NCBI RefSeq assembly: GCF_001293525.1
Contig: NZ_BBYR01000001.1
Coordinates: forward strand, 104,108-168,107
Direction: 5' to 3'
Source: Pseudideonella sakaiensis
GTDB taxonomy: Bacteria; Pseudomonadota; Gammaproteobacteria; Burkholderiales; Burkholderiaceae_C
Length of the DNA stretch: 64,000 nucleotides
Of this stretch, positions 51,839-61,676 are shown piece after piece (positions within the stretch are counted from its first letter, which is position 1; the number at the start of each line of letters is the position of its first letter). The translations under genes were made by a program, and so were the position numbers. Under the pieces are notes generated by a model. That model was not told the DNA's origin, searched no databases, and worked only from the letters and a program-made list of their open reading frames with translations.

Positions 51839-52348
51839 ATGCATGACGACGACGTCACCCCCGAGGCCCGCGGCCTGGGGACCCGCGGCCCCGAGCTGGG
51901 CCTCGCGCTGCTGCTGCTGCTGATCGCCGTGCTGGTGATCACCGACAGCCTGCGCGTGGGCATCGGCTGGGCCGACGACGGTCCGCGCTCGGGCTACTTC
52001 CCCTTCTACATCGGGCTGCTGCTGGCCGCGGCCAGCGCCAGCATCCTGGTCGGCCAGCTGCTGCGCGGCAGGCGCGAACGCGAGGTCTTCGCCACCCGCG
52101 AACAGCTCGGGCTGGTGTTCGCGGTGCTGCTGCCGACGCTCGTCTACGTCGGCGCCATCGCGCTGCTCGGCATCTACCTCGCGTCCGCCGGCCTGATCGC
52201 GTGGTTCATGTGGCGCCACGGCCGCTACGGCTGGCGCCTCACGCTGCCGGTGTCGGTGGGCGTGCCGCTCGTGTTCTTCCTCGTCTTCGAGCGCTGGTTC
52301 CTGGTGCCCCTGCCCAAGGGTCCGATCGAACGCCTGCTCGGCTTCTGA
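51839..52348 (+). CDS. tctB: Tripartite tricarboxylate transporter small membrane subunit TctB
   Basis: 169 residues from the ATG at 51839. Four predicted helices are visible (LGLALLLLLIAVLVITDSL, YFPFYIGLLLAAASASILVGQLL, LGLVFAVLLPTLVYVGAIALLGIYLASAGLIAWF, LTLPVSVGVPLVFFLVFERWFLVPLP). DDGPRSGYFPFYIG is the conserved TctB loop. It lies 89 bp after tctC. Confidence 0.93.
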   Translation: MHDDDVTPEARGLGTRGPELGLALLLLLIAVLVITDSLRVGIGWADDGPRSGYFPFYIGLLLAAASASILVGQLLRGRREREVFATREQLGLVFAVLLPTLVYVGAIALLGIYLASAGLIAWFMWRHGRYGWRLTLPVSVGVPLVFFLVFERWFLVPLPKGPIERLLGF

Positions 52349-52367
52349 CCCCCGCGCCGGATCCGCC

Positions 52368-53891
52368 ATGGAAGAACTCGCCAACCTCGCCCACGGCTTC
52401 TCCGTGGCGCTGACGCTGCAGAACCTGATGTTCATGTTCGTCGGCATCACGCTCGGCGTGCTGATCGGCGTGCTGCCGGGCCTCGGCGGCGCCAACGGCA
52501 TCGCGATCCTGCTGCCGCTGACCTTCAGCATGAACCCGACCTCGGCGATCATCATGCTGAGCTGCATCTACTGGGGCGCGCTGTTCGGCGGCGCGATCAC
52601 CTCCATCCTGTTCAACATCCCCGGCGAGCCCTGGAGCGTGGCCACCACCTTCGACGGCTACCCGATGGCCCAGCAGGGCCGCGCCGCGCAGGCGCTCACC
52701 GCGGCGTTCACCAGCAGCTTCGTCGGCGCGCTGTTCGCGGTGGCGCTGATCACCTTCCTCGCGCCGCTGCTCGCGAAGTTTGCACTCAAGTTCGGCCCGG
52801 CCGAGTTCTTCGCGGTGCAGCTGCTGACCTTCGCGAGCTTCGTCGGCATGAGCAAGGAGCCGCCGGCCAAGACGCTGGCGGCGATGATGCTGGGCTTCGC
52901 GCTGGCCGCCGTCGGCATGGACACCGTGACCGGCCAGCTGCGCATGACCTACGGCTTCCCCGAGCTGCTCAAGGGCTTCGACTTCCTGATCGCGGTGATC
53001 GGCCTGTTCGGCATCGGCGAGATCCTGCTGACGATGGAGGAGGGCCTGGCCTTCAAGGGCAAGAGCGCGCGCATCTCCAGCCGCACCGTCTGGGACACCT
53101 GGCGCGAGATCGGCCGCTACTGGAAGACCTTCCTGCGCTCCACCGCCGTCGGCTGCTGGATGGGCATCACGCCCGGCGGGGCCACGCCGGCCTCGTTCAT
53201 GAGCTACGGCATGGCGCGCCGGCTGTCGAAGCAGCCCGAGCGCTTCGGCCAGGGCGAGATCCAGGGCGTGATCGCGCCCGAGACCGCCGCCCATGCGGCC
53301 GGCACCTCGGCGCTGCTGCCGATGCTCACGCTGGGCATCCCCGGCTCGCCGACGGCCGCGGTGCTGCTCGGCGGCCTGCTGATCTGGGGCCTGCAGCCGG
53401 GGCCGATGCTGTTCGTCGAGCAGAAGGACTTCGTCTGGGGGCTGATCGCCAGCATGTACCTCGGCAACATCGTCGGCCTGCTGGTGGTGCTGACCACCGT
53501 GCCCTGGTGGGCGGCGATCCTGCGCATCCCGTTCAGCGTGATCGCGCCGGTGATCATCGTGATCTGCGCGATCGGTGCGTACACTGTCCACAGTTCCATG
53601 TTCGATGTCTGGATGATGCTCGTCTTCGGTGTGCTGGGTTACCTGTTCAAGAAGCTGAAATACCCGCTGGCGCCGCTGGTGCTGGCGCTGGTGCTGGGCG
53701 ACATGGCCGAGGCGAGCTTCCGCCAGGCCATGCTGCTGAGCCAGGGCAGCCTGTCGATCTTCTGGAGCAACCCGCTGGTCGGCAGCATCGCCGGGCTGGC
53801 GCTGGTGATGCTGCTGTGGCCGCTGTGGGGCTTCGCGCAGCGGCTGGCGATCGCCCGCGAGGTCGCGGGCACGGCGGGCAGCAAGGCATGA
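52368..53891 (+). CDS. tctA: Tripartite tricarboxylate transporter large membrane subunit TctA
   Basis: 507 residues, about 12 helices. The family signatures GVLIGVLPGLGGANGIAILLPLTF and, in the second half, GVIAPETAAHAAGTSALLPMLTLGIPGSPTAAVLLGG are both present. They form the two re-entrant substrate regions. It moves the substrate with a cation gradient. It is 19 bp after tctB and overlaps the next gene by 4 bp. Confidence 0.97.
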   Translation: MEELANLAHGFSVALTLQNLMFMFVGITLGVLIGVLPGLGGANGIAILLPLTFSMNPTSAIIMLSCIYWGALFGGAITSILFNIPGEPWSVATTFDGYPMAQQGRAAQALTAAFTSSFVGALFAVALITFLAPLLAKFALKFGPAEFFAVQLLTFASFVGMSKEPPAKTLAAMMLGFALAAVGMDTVTGQLRMTYGFPELLKGFDFLIAVIGLFGIGEILLTMEEGLAFKGKSARISSRTVWDTWREIGRYWKTFLRSTAVGCWMGITPGGATPASFMSYGMARRLSKQPERFGQGEIQGVIAPETAAHAAGTSALLPMLTLGIPGSPTAAVLLGGLLIWGLQPGPMLFVEQKDFVWGLIASMYLGNIVGLLVVLTTVPWWAAILRIPFSVIAPVIIVICAIGAYTVHSSMFDVWMMLVFGVLGYLFKKLKYPLAPLVLALVLGDMAEASFRQAMLLSQGSLSIFWSNPLVGSIAGLALVMLLWPLWGFAQRLAIAREVAGTAGSKA

Positions 53892-54895
53892 AGTTCGCGA
53901 TCGTCGGCGCCGGCGCGATCGGCGGCTACCTCGGGGCCCGGCTGGCGCTGGCCGGCGAGGAGGTCACCTTCATCGCGCGCCGCCGCAACCTCGAGGTGAT
54001 CCGCGAGCAGGGCTTCCACCTGGTCGACGAGGCCGGCGTCGAGCACCACGCCCGCGGGGTGCGCGCGGTGCAGCAGATGGCCGAGGCCGGCCCGCAGGAC
54101 GCGGTGCTGCTGACCGTGAAGGCGCACCAGGTCGTCGACCTGCTGCCGGACCTGCGCGCGCTCTTCGGCCCGCAGACGCTGCTGGTCACGATGATCAACG
54201 GCGTGCCCTGGTGGTACTTCCAGCGCCTGGGCGGCCCGCACGACGGGCGCATGCTCGACAGCGTCGACCCGGGCGGCCGCCTGGCCGCCGCGATCGAGCC
54301 GGAGCGCATCATCGGCAGCATCGTCTACCCGGCCGCCGAGCTGCTGGCACCGGGCCGGGTCCAGGTGGTGGAAGGCAACCGCTTCTCGCTCGGCGAGCTG
54401 GACGGCGAGCGCACGCCGCGCATCGAGGCGCTGTCGAAGGCGCTGATGGCGGCCGGCTTCAAGGCCCCGGTGAGCCGCGACATCCGCAGCGAGCTCTGGG
54501 TCAAGCTCTGGGGCAACCTCAGCTTCAACCCGATCAGCGCGCTGACGCACGCCACGCTGGAGGACATCTGCCGCTTTCCGGCCAGCCGCTCGCTGGCGGC
54601 CGGCATGATGGCCGAGGGCCAGGCCGTTGCGGAGGCGCTCGGCGTGCGCTTCAAGATCAGCCTGGAGCAGCGCATTGCCGGTGCCGAGGCCGTCGGCGCG
54701 CACAAGACCAGCATGCTGCAGGACGTCGAGGCGGGCCGCGCGCCCGAGCTGGCCGCGCTGGTCGGCGCGGTCGCCGAGCTGGGGCGCATCGCCGGCGTGG
54801 CCACGCCACGCATCGACGCGATCCACGCCGCGATGCAGCTGCTGGCGCACACGCTGGCGCAGCAGCAGGCGAAGGTGGTGCTGCAGCCCGCCTGA
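53888..54895 (+). CDS. 2-dehydropantoate 2-reductase family protein (KPR/PanE-like)
   Basis: 335 residues. It starts with the NADPH-binding GAGAIGGYLGARLA (7-20), followed by VKAHQV and NGVPWWYF, and then SELWVKLWGNLSFNPISALTHA, which holds the catalytic Lys. The fold is that of ketopantoate reductase, but many such genes in catabolic operons reduce other 2-oxo acids. The ATG overlaps tctA as ATGA, so it is part of the transporter operon. Pantothenate synthesis is therefore less likely than reduction of a transported oxo acid. Confidence 0.88.
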   Translation: MKFAIVGAGAIGGYLGARLALAGEEVTFIARRRNLEVIREQGFHLVDEAGVEHHARGVRAVQQMAEAGPQDAVLLTVKAHQVVDLLPDLRALFGPQTLLVTMINGVPWWYFQRLGGPHDGRMLDSVDPGGRLAAAIEPERIIGSIVYPAAELLAPGRVQVVEGNRFSLGELDGERTPRIEALSKALMAAGFKAPVSRDIRSELWVKLWGNLSFNPISALTHATLEDICRFPASRSLAAGMMAEGQAVAEALGVRFKISLEQRIAGAEAVGAHKTSMLQDVEAGRAPELAALVGAVAELGRIAGVATPRIDAIHAAMQLLAHTLAQQQAKVVLQPA

Positions 54896-54960
54896 GCACG
54901 GCGCCGATCGACTGGATGCCTCCGGGGCGGGCCGCGGTCGCCCGCCATCCGCGCGTTCGC

Positions 54961-55731
54961 TCAGCCGTACACGTTGCGCAGCGTGCCGATCCCGTCGATC
55001 TCCACCTCGACCTCGCTGCCCGCCTTCATCGGCAGCGCGCCCAGGCTGGTGCCGCAGAGGATCACGTCGCCCGGGTGCAGCGTGATGTCCTGCGACAGTC
55101 GCGCGACCAGCTCCGCAGGCGGGAAGATCATGTCGGCCAGCGGGTAGTTCTGGCGCTCCCGCCCGCCGACCCGCGTGCGCACGTGGGCGCGGGCCAGGTC
55201 GACGTCCGGCACGATCACCGGGCCGAGCGGGCAGAAGCCGTCGAAGCTCTTGGCGCGCGTCCACTGCGGGAAGCTCGGGTCCCGCTGCAGCAGCTCGACC
55301 GCCGACACGTCGTTCGCGCAGGTGTAGCCGAAGATGTGCGCCGGCCCCTCGGCCACCGAGACCCCGCGCGCCAACCGGCCGATCACGACCGCGAGCTCGC
55401 CTTCGTAGAAGACGCGTCCGTCATGGGCACGCGGTACCGGGATCGGCGCCCCGTCGGCCGCCAGGCTGCTGGGGGACTTCAGGAAGTACAGCGGCTCGGC
55501 CGGCACGTTCCAGCCGTTCTTCTGCGCGGCGGCGTGGAAGTTGTTCCACAGGCCGAGGATCTGGCCCGGGCGGCAGGGGGGCAGCGGGCGGAGTTCGGTC
55601 CGTGGCAGCCGCTCGCCGGTCGGCTCCGGCGCGGCGAACATGTCGCCGCGGAAGACCTGCACCGCGTCGCCGTCGAGGCGGCCGAAGCCGCTGCGGCCAC
55701 CGTGCTCGAAACGCATCCATGCCTGGCTCAT
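54961..55731 (-). CDS. Fumarylacetoacetate hydrolase family protein
   Basis: 256 residues. The FAH metal site is visible as E110 and E112 in FYEGELAVVIG and D141 in CANDVSAVELLQRD. Further family blocks are RAKSFDGFCPLGPVIV and DVILCGTSLGALPMKAGSEVEVEIDGIGTL. Members hydrolyse or isomerise C-C bonds in the breakdown of aromatic-derived oxo acids. It is convergent with the tct operon and 64 bp downstream of fnr on the same strand. The substrate is not known. Confidence 0.9.
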   Translation of the reverse strand: MSQAWMRFEHGGRSGFGRLDGDAVQVFRGDMFAAPEPTGERLPRTELRPLPPCRPGQILGLWNNFHAAAQKNGWNVPAEPLYFLKSPSSLAADGAPIPVPRAHDGRVFYEGELAVVIGRLARGVSVAEGPAHIFGYTCANDVSAVELLQRDPSFPQWTRAKSFDGFCPLGPVIVPDVDLARAHVRTRVGGRERQNYPLADMIFPPAELVARLSQDITLHPGDVILCGTSLGALPMKAGSEVEVEIDGIGTLRNVYG

Positions 55732-55795
55732 CGGCCGTGCTCCGCTCGTCGGTCGGGGAAGGGGAGAGGGGGACGGCGCGCGCCGCGCCCCGGTG

Positions 55796-56527
55796 TCAGC
55801 AGCCGCTGTTGACGACCTGGCGCAGGCCGGCCTCGTCCAGCACCCGGATCTGGCGCTGCTTCACCTCGAGCAGGCCGTCGTCCTGGAACTTCGAGAAGGT
55901 GCGGCTGACGGTTTCCAGTTTCAGGCCCAGGTAGCTGCCGATCTCCTCGCGCGTCATCCGCAGCACCAGCGCGGAGGCCGAGAAGCCGCGCGCATGCAGG
56001 CGCTGCGTCAGGTTCAGCAGGAAGGCCGCCAGGCGCTCCTCGGCGCGCATGCTGCCGAGCAGCAGCATCACGCCCTGGTCGCGCACGATCTCGCGGCTCA
56101 TGATCTTGTGGAACTGGTGCTGCAGTTCGCGGAACTGCTGTGACAGGTGCTCCAGGTCCTCGAAGGGGATCACGCAGACCTGGGAGTCCTCCAGCGCGAT
56201 CGCGTCGCAGGCGTGGCGGTCGTGGCTGATGCCGTCCAGGCCGAGCAGCTCGCCGGCCATCTGGAAGCCGGTGACCTGGTCGCGGCCGTCCTCGGACGAG
56301 ACCGAGGTCTTGAAGAAGCCGGTGCGCACCGCGAACAGCGATTCGAACGGGTCCCCGTTGCGGAACAGCGCCTCGCCGCGGGGCACGCTGCGGCGGCGTG
56401 CCACCAAGGTGTCCAGCCGGCCGAGCTCTTCGGCCGACAGGCCCAGCGGCAGGCACAGCTCCCGCAGGTTGCAGTTCGAGCAGGCGGCCTTGACCTCGGC
56501 CGGGCGCACGGGAATGGGCAGCTGCAT
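55796..56527 (-). CDS. fnr: FNR-type oxygen-sensing transcriptional regulator
   Basis: 243 residues. The N-terminal CSNCNLREL-C gives C16, C19 and C25; with C107 in DRHACDAI they can bind the oxygen-labile 4Fe-4S cluster. A cyclic-nucleotide-binding-like beta-roll follows. The C-terminal HTH reads MTREEIGSYLGLKLETVSRTFSKFQ, with the recognition residues E, S and R of FNR (EXXSR). It activates microaerobic genes such as ccoNOQP and hemN. An FNR box lies 83 bp upstream, shared with hemN. Confidence 0.96.
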   Translation of the reverse strand: MQLPIPVRPAEVKAACSNCNLRELCLPLGLSAEELGRLDTLVARRRSVPRGEALFRNGDPFESLFAVRTGFFKTSVSSEDGRDQVTGFQMAGELLGLDGISHDRHACDAIALEDSQVCVIPFEDLEHLSQQFRELQHQFHKIMSREIVRDQGVMLLLGSMRAEERLAAFLLNLTQRLHARGFSASALVLRMTREEIGSYLGLKLETVSRTFSKFQDDGLLEVKQRQIRVLDEAGLRQVVNSGC

Positions 56528-56609
56528 GCCGGGATTATCGCCTCGCTCGGCCGTGCCTGGGAGGTTCTATCAGTTGACGGTCAGGGGAATCACCGAGGGA
56601 TTGGTGCGC

Positions 56610-56623
56610 TTGATACACGTCAA
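56610..56623. promoter_or_regulatory. FNR box between fnr and hemN
   Basis: TTGATACACGTCAA matches TTGAT-N4-ATCAA with one change. It lies 37 bp before the hemN ATG and 82 bp before the fnr ATG, so it can serve both divergent genes. For hemN the class II spacing would put the start point within a few bases of the ATG. Confidence 0.8.
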
Positions 56624-56660
56624 GCCCGGCGGAGGCGCGCGGGCGCACAGTCTCCTCACG

Positions 56661-58088
56661 ATGTCCACGCTCCTCGCCGCCGCGGCCCCCGTTCGCCGCA
56701 TCGCCGTCCCGGACGACGCCCTGCTGCGCCGCATGGACCGTCCCGGCCCCCGTTACACCTCCTACCCGACGGCCGACCGCTTCGTCGAGGCCTGGGGCCC
56801 GGCCGACTATGCGCAGTCGCTGGCGGCGCGCGCCCAGGGGGTGCTGTCCGCGGGCGCCACGGCGCCGCTGTCGATCTACGTGCACCTGCCGTTCTGCGAG
56901 TCGGTGTGCTACTACTGCGCCTGCAACAAGATCATCACGCGGCACCACGACCGCGCCGCGCCCTACCTGGCCGCGCTGGAGCAGGAGATCGCGCTGCACG
57001 TCGGCGTGCTCGGGCGCGGGCAGCCGGTGTCGCAGCTGCATTTCGGCGGCGGCTCGCCCACCTTCCTGAGCGACGAGGAGTTGGGCCGGCTGATGGGCAC
57101 GCTGCGCTCGGCCTTCACGCTGCTGCCGCATGCGGAGGTGGCGATCGAGGTCGATCCGCGCACCGTCGATGCCGCGCGCCTGCGCCGGCTGGCGAGCCTC
57201 GGCTTCAACCGCATCAGCTTCGGCGTGCAGGACCTGGATCCCGAGGTCCAGCGTGCCGTGCACCGCGTGCAGGACGAGGCGATGATCGCCGGCCTGATGC
57301 GCGAGGCCCGCGCGCTCGGCTTCCGCTCCACCAACGTGGACCTGATCTACGGCCTGCCGAAGCAGACGGTCGACAGCGTGCGGCACACCGTCGAGGCCGT
57401 CGCGGCGCTGCGGCCCGACCGCGTCGCGCTCTACGCCTATGCCCACCTGCCGCAGCGCTTCAAGCCGCAGCGCCGCATCGACGAGCAGGCGCTGCCGGAC
57501 GGCGAGGCCCGCGTGCGCATGCTGGCCGCCGCGATCGAAGCCTTCCTCGACGCGGGCTACGAGTACATCGGCATGGACCACTTCGCGTTGCCGAACGACG
57601 CGCTGGCCGTGGCCAAGCGCCAGGGCCGGCTGCACCGCAACTTCCAGGGCTACTCGACCCAGCCCGAGTCCGACCTGATCGGCCTGGGCGTGTCGGCCAT
57701 CGGCGGCATGGGCGCGAGCTACAGCCAGAACGCCAAGACCCTGCCGGAGTACTACGACGCGCTGCGCCAGGGCCAGTTCCCGGTGGCCCGCGGCCTCAGC
57801 CTGACGCGCGACGACGTGCTGCGCCGGGCCGTGATCATGGCGCTGATGTGCCAGGGCCGCGTCGACTTCGAGGCCTTCGCGCTGGCCCACCTCGTCGAAC
57901 TGCCGCACTACTTCGCAGCCGAACTGGCGCGCCTCGCGCCGCTGGCGGAGGCCGGCCTGGTGTGCGTCGATGCCAGCGGCATCGAGCTGACCCCGCTCGG
58001 TTGGTACCTGGTGCGGGCGGTGGCGATGGTCTTCGACCGGCATGCGCGGGCCGACGAGCGGCGCGCCCACTTCTCGCGCATCATCTGA
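56661..58088 (+). CDS. hemN: Oxygen-independent coproporphyrinogen III dehydrogenase
   Basis: 475 residues. This radical-SAM enzyme makes protoporphyrinogen IX without oxygen. The cluster motif CESVCYYCAC holds C79, C83 and C86, with C88 beside it, as in true HemN. Further HemN blocks are GPRYTSYPTADRF, LHFGGGSPTFLSDEEL, RISFGVQDLDPEVQRAVHRVQ and GMDHFALPNDALA. It supplies heme for the cbb3 oxidase at low oxygen. It diverges from fnr with an FNR box between. Confidence 0.97.
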   Translation: MSTLLAAAAPVRRIAVPDDALLRRMDRPGPRYTSYPTADRFVEAWGPADYAQSLAARAQGVLSAGATAPLSIYVHLPFCESVCYYCACNKIITRHHDRAAPYLAALEQEIALHVGVLGRGQPVSQLHFGGGSPTFLSDEELGRLMGTLRSAFTLLPHAEVAIEVDPRTVDAARLRRLASLGFNRISFGVQDLDPEVQRAVHRVQDEAMIAGLMREARALGFRSTNVDLIYGLPKQTVDSVRHTVEAVAALRPDRVALYAYAHLPQRFKPQRRIDEQALPDGEARVRMLAAAIEAFLDAGYEYIGMDHFALPNDALAVAKRQGRLHRNFQGYSTQPESDLIGLGVSAIGGMGASYSQNAKTLPEYYDALRQGQFPVARGLSLTRDDVLRRAVIMALMCQGRVDFEAFALAHLVELPHYFAAELARLAPLAEAGLVCVDASGIELTPLGWYLVRAVAMVFDRHARADERRAHFSRII

Positions 58089-58090
58089 CG

Positions 58091-58831
58091 ATGAACGGCT
58101 GGCTGGCGGGTAGTGCGCTGCTGATGGGGCTCGCGGGGGCGCCGCACTGCGTGGCCATGTGCGGGGCCGCCTGCGCCACGGTGGTCGGGCTGCGACCCGG
58201 CGGCGCGGACCCGGGCACCGCCCGATCTCTCGCCGCGTGGCACGCCGGGCGGCTCGTGTCCTATGCGGCGGCCGGCGCGGTCGCGGCCAGCAGCGTGGCG
58301 CTGCTGGCGCAGTGGGGCCGCGAACTGGCGTGGCTGCGCCCGTGGTGGCTGATGCTGCACGTGGCGGCCCTCGTGCTCGGGCTCTGGCTGCTGTGGGCCG
58401 GGCGCATGCCGGTGTGGCTGTCGCAGGCGCCGCGCCTGCTGCCGTGGCAGCGCGGCGGGCGGGCGGGTGGGCGGCGCGTGGTCTGGCTGCGCGCCGGCGG
58501 CGCCGGCCTGGCCTGGGCCGCGTGGCCCTGCGGCCTGCTGCATGCGGCACTGTTCAGCGCCGCGCTCGGCTCCACCGCCACCGAGGGGGCGCTGGTGATG
58601 GCGGCCTTTGCCGCCGGTTCGGGCGTCGGCCTCTGGCTGGGCCCGGCGCTGTGGCTGCGCTGGGCGCCGCAGGCGGCGGCCCCGGGCGCGGCCGGCGGCG
58701 TCGCGGCGCGGCTCGTGCGCGTCGGCCCGGCCCAGGCGGTGCGCCTGGCGGGCGCGCTGCTCGCCGTCGGCTCGGCCTGGGCCGTCGGACACGACCTGTT
58801 CGTGCCCTGGATCGACGCGCTCTGCGCCTGA
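58091..58831 (+). CDS. Sulfite exporter TauE/SafE-like membrane protein
   Basis: 246 residues, about six helices. Near the N-terminus is LAGAPHCVAMCGAAC, the HCxxMCG motif of the DsbD/SafE-type family often found with cbb3 oxidase genes. A second Cys lies in WAAWPCGLLHAALFS. The motif could handle copper or thiols; the substrate is not established. It starts 2 bp after hemN and is likely co-transcribed under FNR. Confidence 0.82.
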   Translation: MNGWLAGSALLMGLAGAPHCVAMCGAACATVVGLRPGGADPGTARSLAAWHAGRLVSYAAAGAVAASSVALLAQWGRELAWLRPWWLMLHVAALVLGLWLLWAGRMPVWLSQAPRLLPWQRGGRAGGRRVVWLRAGGAGLAWAAWPCGLLHAALFSAALGSTATEGALVMAAFAAGSGVGLWLGPALWLRWAPQAAAPGAAGGVAARLVRVGPAQAVRLAGALLAVGSAWAVGHDLFVPWIDALCA

Positions 58832-58939
58832 ACGGCCCCCGGCCACGCGGCCGCGGGCCGCGCCGGCCGCCGGACGCGCTGGCATAAAATTCGCGACAGC
58901 GTCTTCCCTTCCGAAACCCCCACGCGGAGTCCTCGCCCC

Positions 58940-60193
<1,254 letters not shown>

Positions 60194-60392
60194 AGCCGCT
60201 CCACGGCGTCTCATGACGCCCCGTAAGCCCCTGATTTTGTTGAAGAAATCAGGGGCTTCGTCTTTTCAGCACGTCTCACGGCAGACCACGAAATCCCGCC
60301 CTTTTGGCGTACCTAAAGGCGGGTGGAGAGGAGAAAAACCCTCCAGATTCCTCCATTTGGAGGGGCCGCCAACTGCCCTTGTGAGACCCTAC
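60194..60392. other. Junction between icd and the integrase gene; candidate attachment region
   Basis: 199 bp with no gene. It holds the icd terminator, then a second imperfect hairpin (CCCGCC at about 60296 with AAAGGCGGG ending near 60323) and two GGAGG/CCTCC repeats near 60330-60366. Base composition becomes more A/T-rich within it. The attachment core cannot be fixed because the other element end is outside the window, and no tRNA gene is present. Confidence 0.45.
60225..60265 (+). terminator. Terminator of icd
   Basis: AAGCCCCTGATTT (60225-60237) and AAATCAGGGGCTT (60246-60258) form a perfect 13-bp stem with an 8-nt loop, followed by CGTCTTTT. It is 32 bp after the icd stop. Confidence 0.85.
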
Positions 60393-61658
60393 ATGAGACT
60401 CTGCAACTACTCCCTGACCCCAACCCGGATCAGCAGCGCGAAGCCACGCTCACGACTGTATAAGCTCACTGACGGTGGGGGCTTGTTCGTCGAGGTCAGC
60501 GCCGCAGGGCTGAAGACTTGGCGCTACCAGTACCGATTTGGCGGAAGCCGCCGAGAGATCACGATCGGCAAGTTCCCGGAGGTCGGCGTCGCCGATGCTC
60601 GAGAGAGGCACTTTGAGATGCGGGCGATGCTTGAGCGTGGCATCGACCCGCTCGATGCCCGTCGGCAGCAAGAGAGTGCACGGCGCGAGCGATCTGCAGA
60701 AGCACGAGCGGCTGGCGACGATTTCGAGTCGTTCTCGCGCCGCTGGATCCGGGAGCGCTTGGCGACCAAATCGGAGACCTACCGACGCCAGGTCGAGTCA
60801 AGACTGGAGAGGTTCGTGTGGCCTGGGATCGGCAGCAAGCCACTTAGCGCCGTTCGCCCGGCGGACGTCCTGGAGATCATCGAGGCTCGGAGAGCCACGC
60901 CGAAGACAGCGGAAGGCGTCAGGCAACACATCCAGCAGATCTACAACTACGCGATCCAGAAACTGCTGGTCGAGGTCAACCCGGCCTTGCCACTGCGAGG
61001 CGTGATCGAGGTGCCTGCTGCCGAGCACCACCGGCATCTGACCGAGCCAGAACTCGGAGCCTTCTGGCGGTCGGTGGCGAAACAGGGCGCGCACTTCGTG
61101 ACCATCGGTGCCACACGGATGCTCATGTACACGATGTGCCGCAAGTCAGAGGTGCTGCGCGCTCGGTGGCGCGAGTTCGATCTCGAGCGGGCCCAGTGGG
61201 ACATCCCGGCCGAGCGCATGAAGATGAAGGCGCCGCACCGTGTCTACCTGTCCCGGCAGGCACTCGAACTCCTCGGGCTGCTGAAGGCGTTCGGGTCGGA
61301 GCCGCAGGCATACGTGTTCCCGTCGGTTCTTCGTGCCGCGGTGCCGCTGGGCGACGCTACGCTGAACCACTTCTTCAAGCGACTCGACTTCGGCGTTCCG
61401 GACTTCTCGCCCCATGGGACCCGAGGCACGGCAGCGACCTTGCTTCGTGAGCACGGATTCAGCCGCGAGGTGGTCGAACTTCTACTGGCGCATGCCGAGC
61501 GAAACAAGGTGACGGCCGCCTATCACCATCACGAAATGGCTGACGAGCGGCGGCGCGCGCTCCAATACCTGGCGGATCAGATCGATCGATTGGCCAGCGC
61601 ATCCGTCGCTGGCTCAACGGTGTCTTCTGAAGGTCGTGAGCACCGCGTGACCGCATGA
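60393..61658 (+). CDS. Tyrosine recombinase/integrase, P4/CP4-57 type
   Basis: 421 residues from the ATG at 60393; the upstream extension of the frame would run through the icd terminator and is not used. The N-terminal DUF4102 arm-binding domain reads LYKLTDGGGLFVEVSAAGLKTWRYQYRF and ITIGKFPEVGVADAR. The core-binding domain follows, then the catalytic domain. In that domain Arg lies in YTMCRKSEVLRARW, the His-x-x-Arg is in HGTRGTAATLL, the second His is in LLLAHAERN and the nucleophilic Tyr is in VTAAYHHH. It inserts and excises mobile elements at gene 3' ends. Codon use has more A/T than the genes to its left. Confidence 0.95.
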   Translation: MRLCNYSLTPTRISSAKPRSRLYKLTDGGGLFVEVSAAGLKTWRYQYRFGGSRREITIGKFPEVGVADARERHFEMRAMLERGIDPLDARRQQESARRERSAEARAAGDDFESFSRRWIRERLATKSETYRRQVESRLERFVWPGIGSKPLSAVRPADVLEIIEARRATPKTAEGVRQHIQQIYNYAIQKLLVEVNPALPLRGVIEVPAAEHHRHLTEPELGAFWRSVAKQGAHFVTIGATRMLMYTMCRKSEVLRARWREFDLERAQWDIPAERMKMKAPHRVYLSRQALELLGLLKAFGSEPQAYVFPSVLRAAVPLGDATLNHFFKRLDFGVPDFSPHGTRGTAATLLREHGFSREVVELLLAHAERNKVTAAYHHHEMADERRRALQYLADQIDRLASASVAGSTVSSEGREHRVTA

Positions 61659-61676
61659 AGCGACTTGGGAATGCGG

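Noticed and set aside
60213..60392. Sixty-codon N-terminal extension of the integrase
   Set aside because: It would translate through the icd terminator hairpin and shows no resemblance to the family N-terminus.
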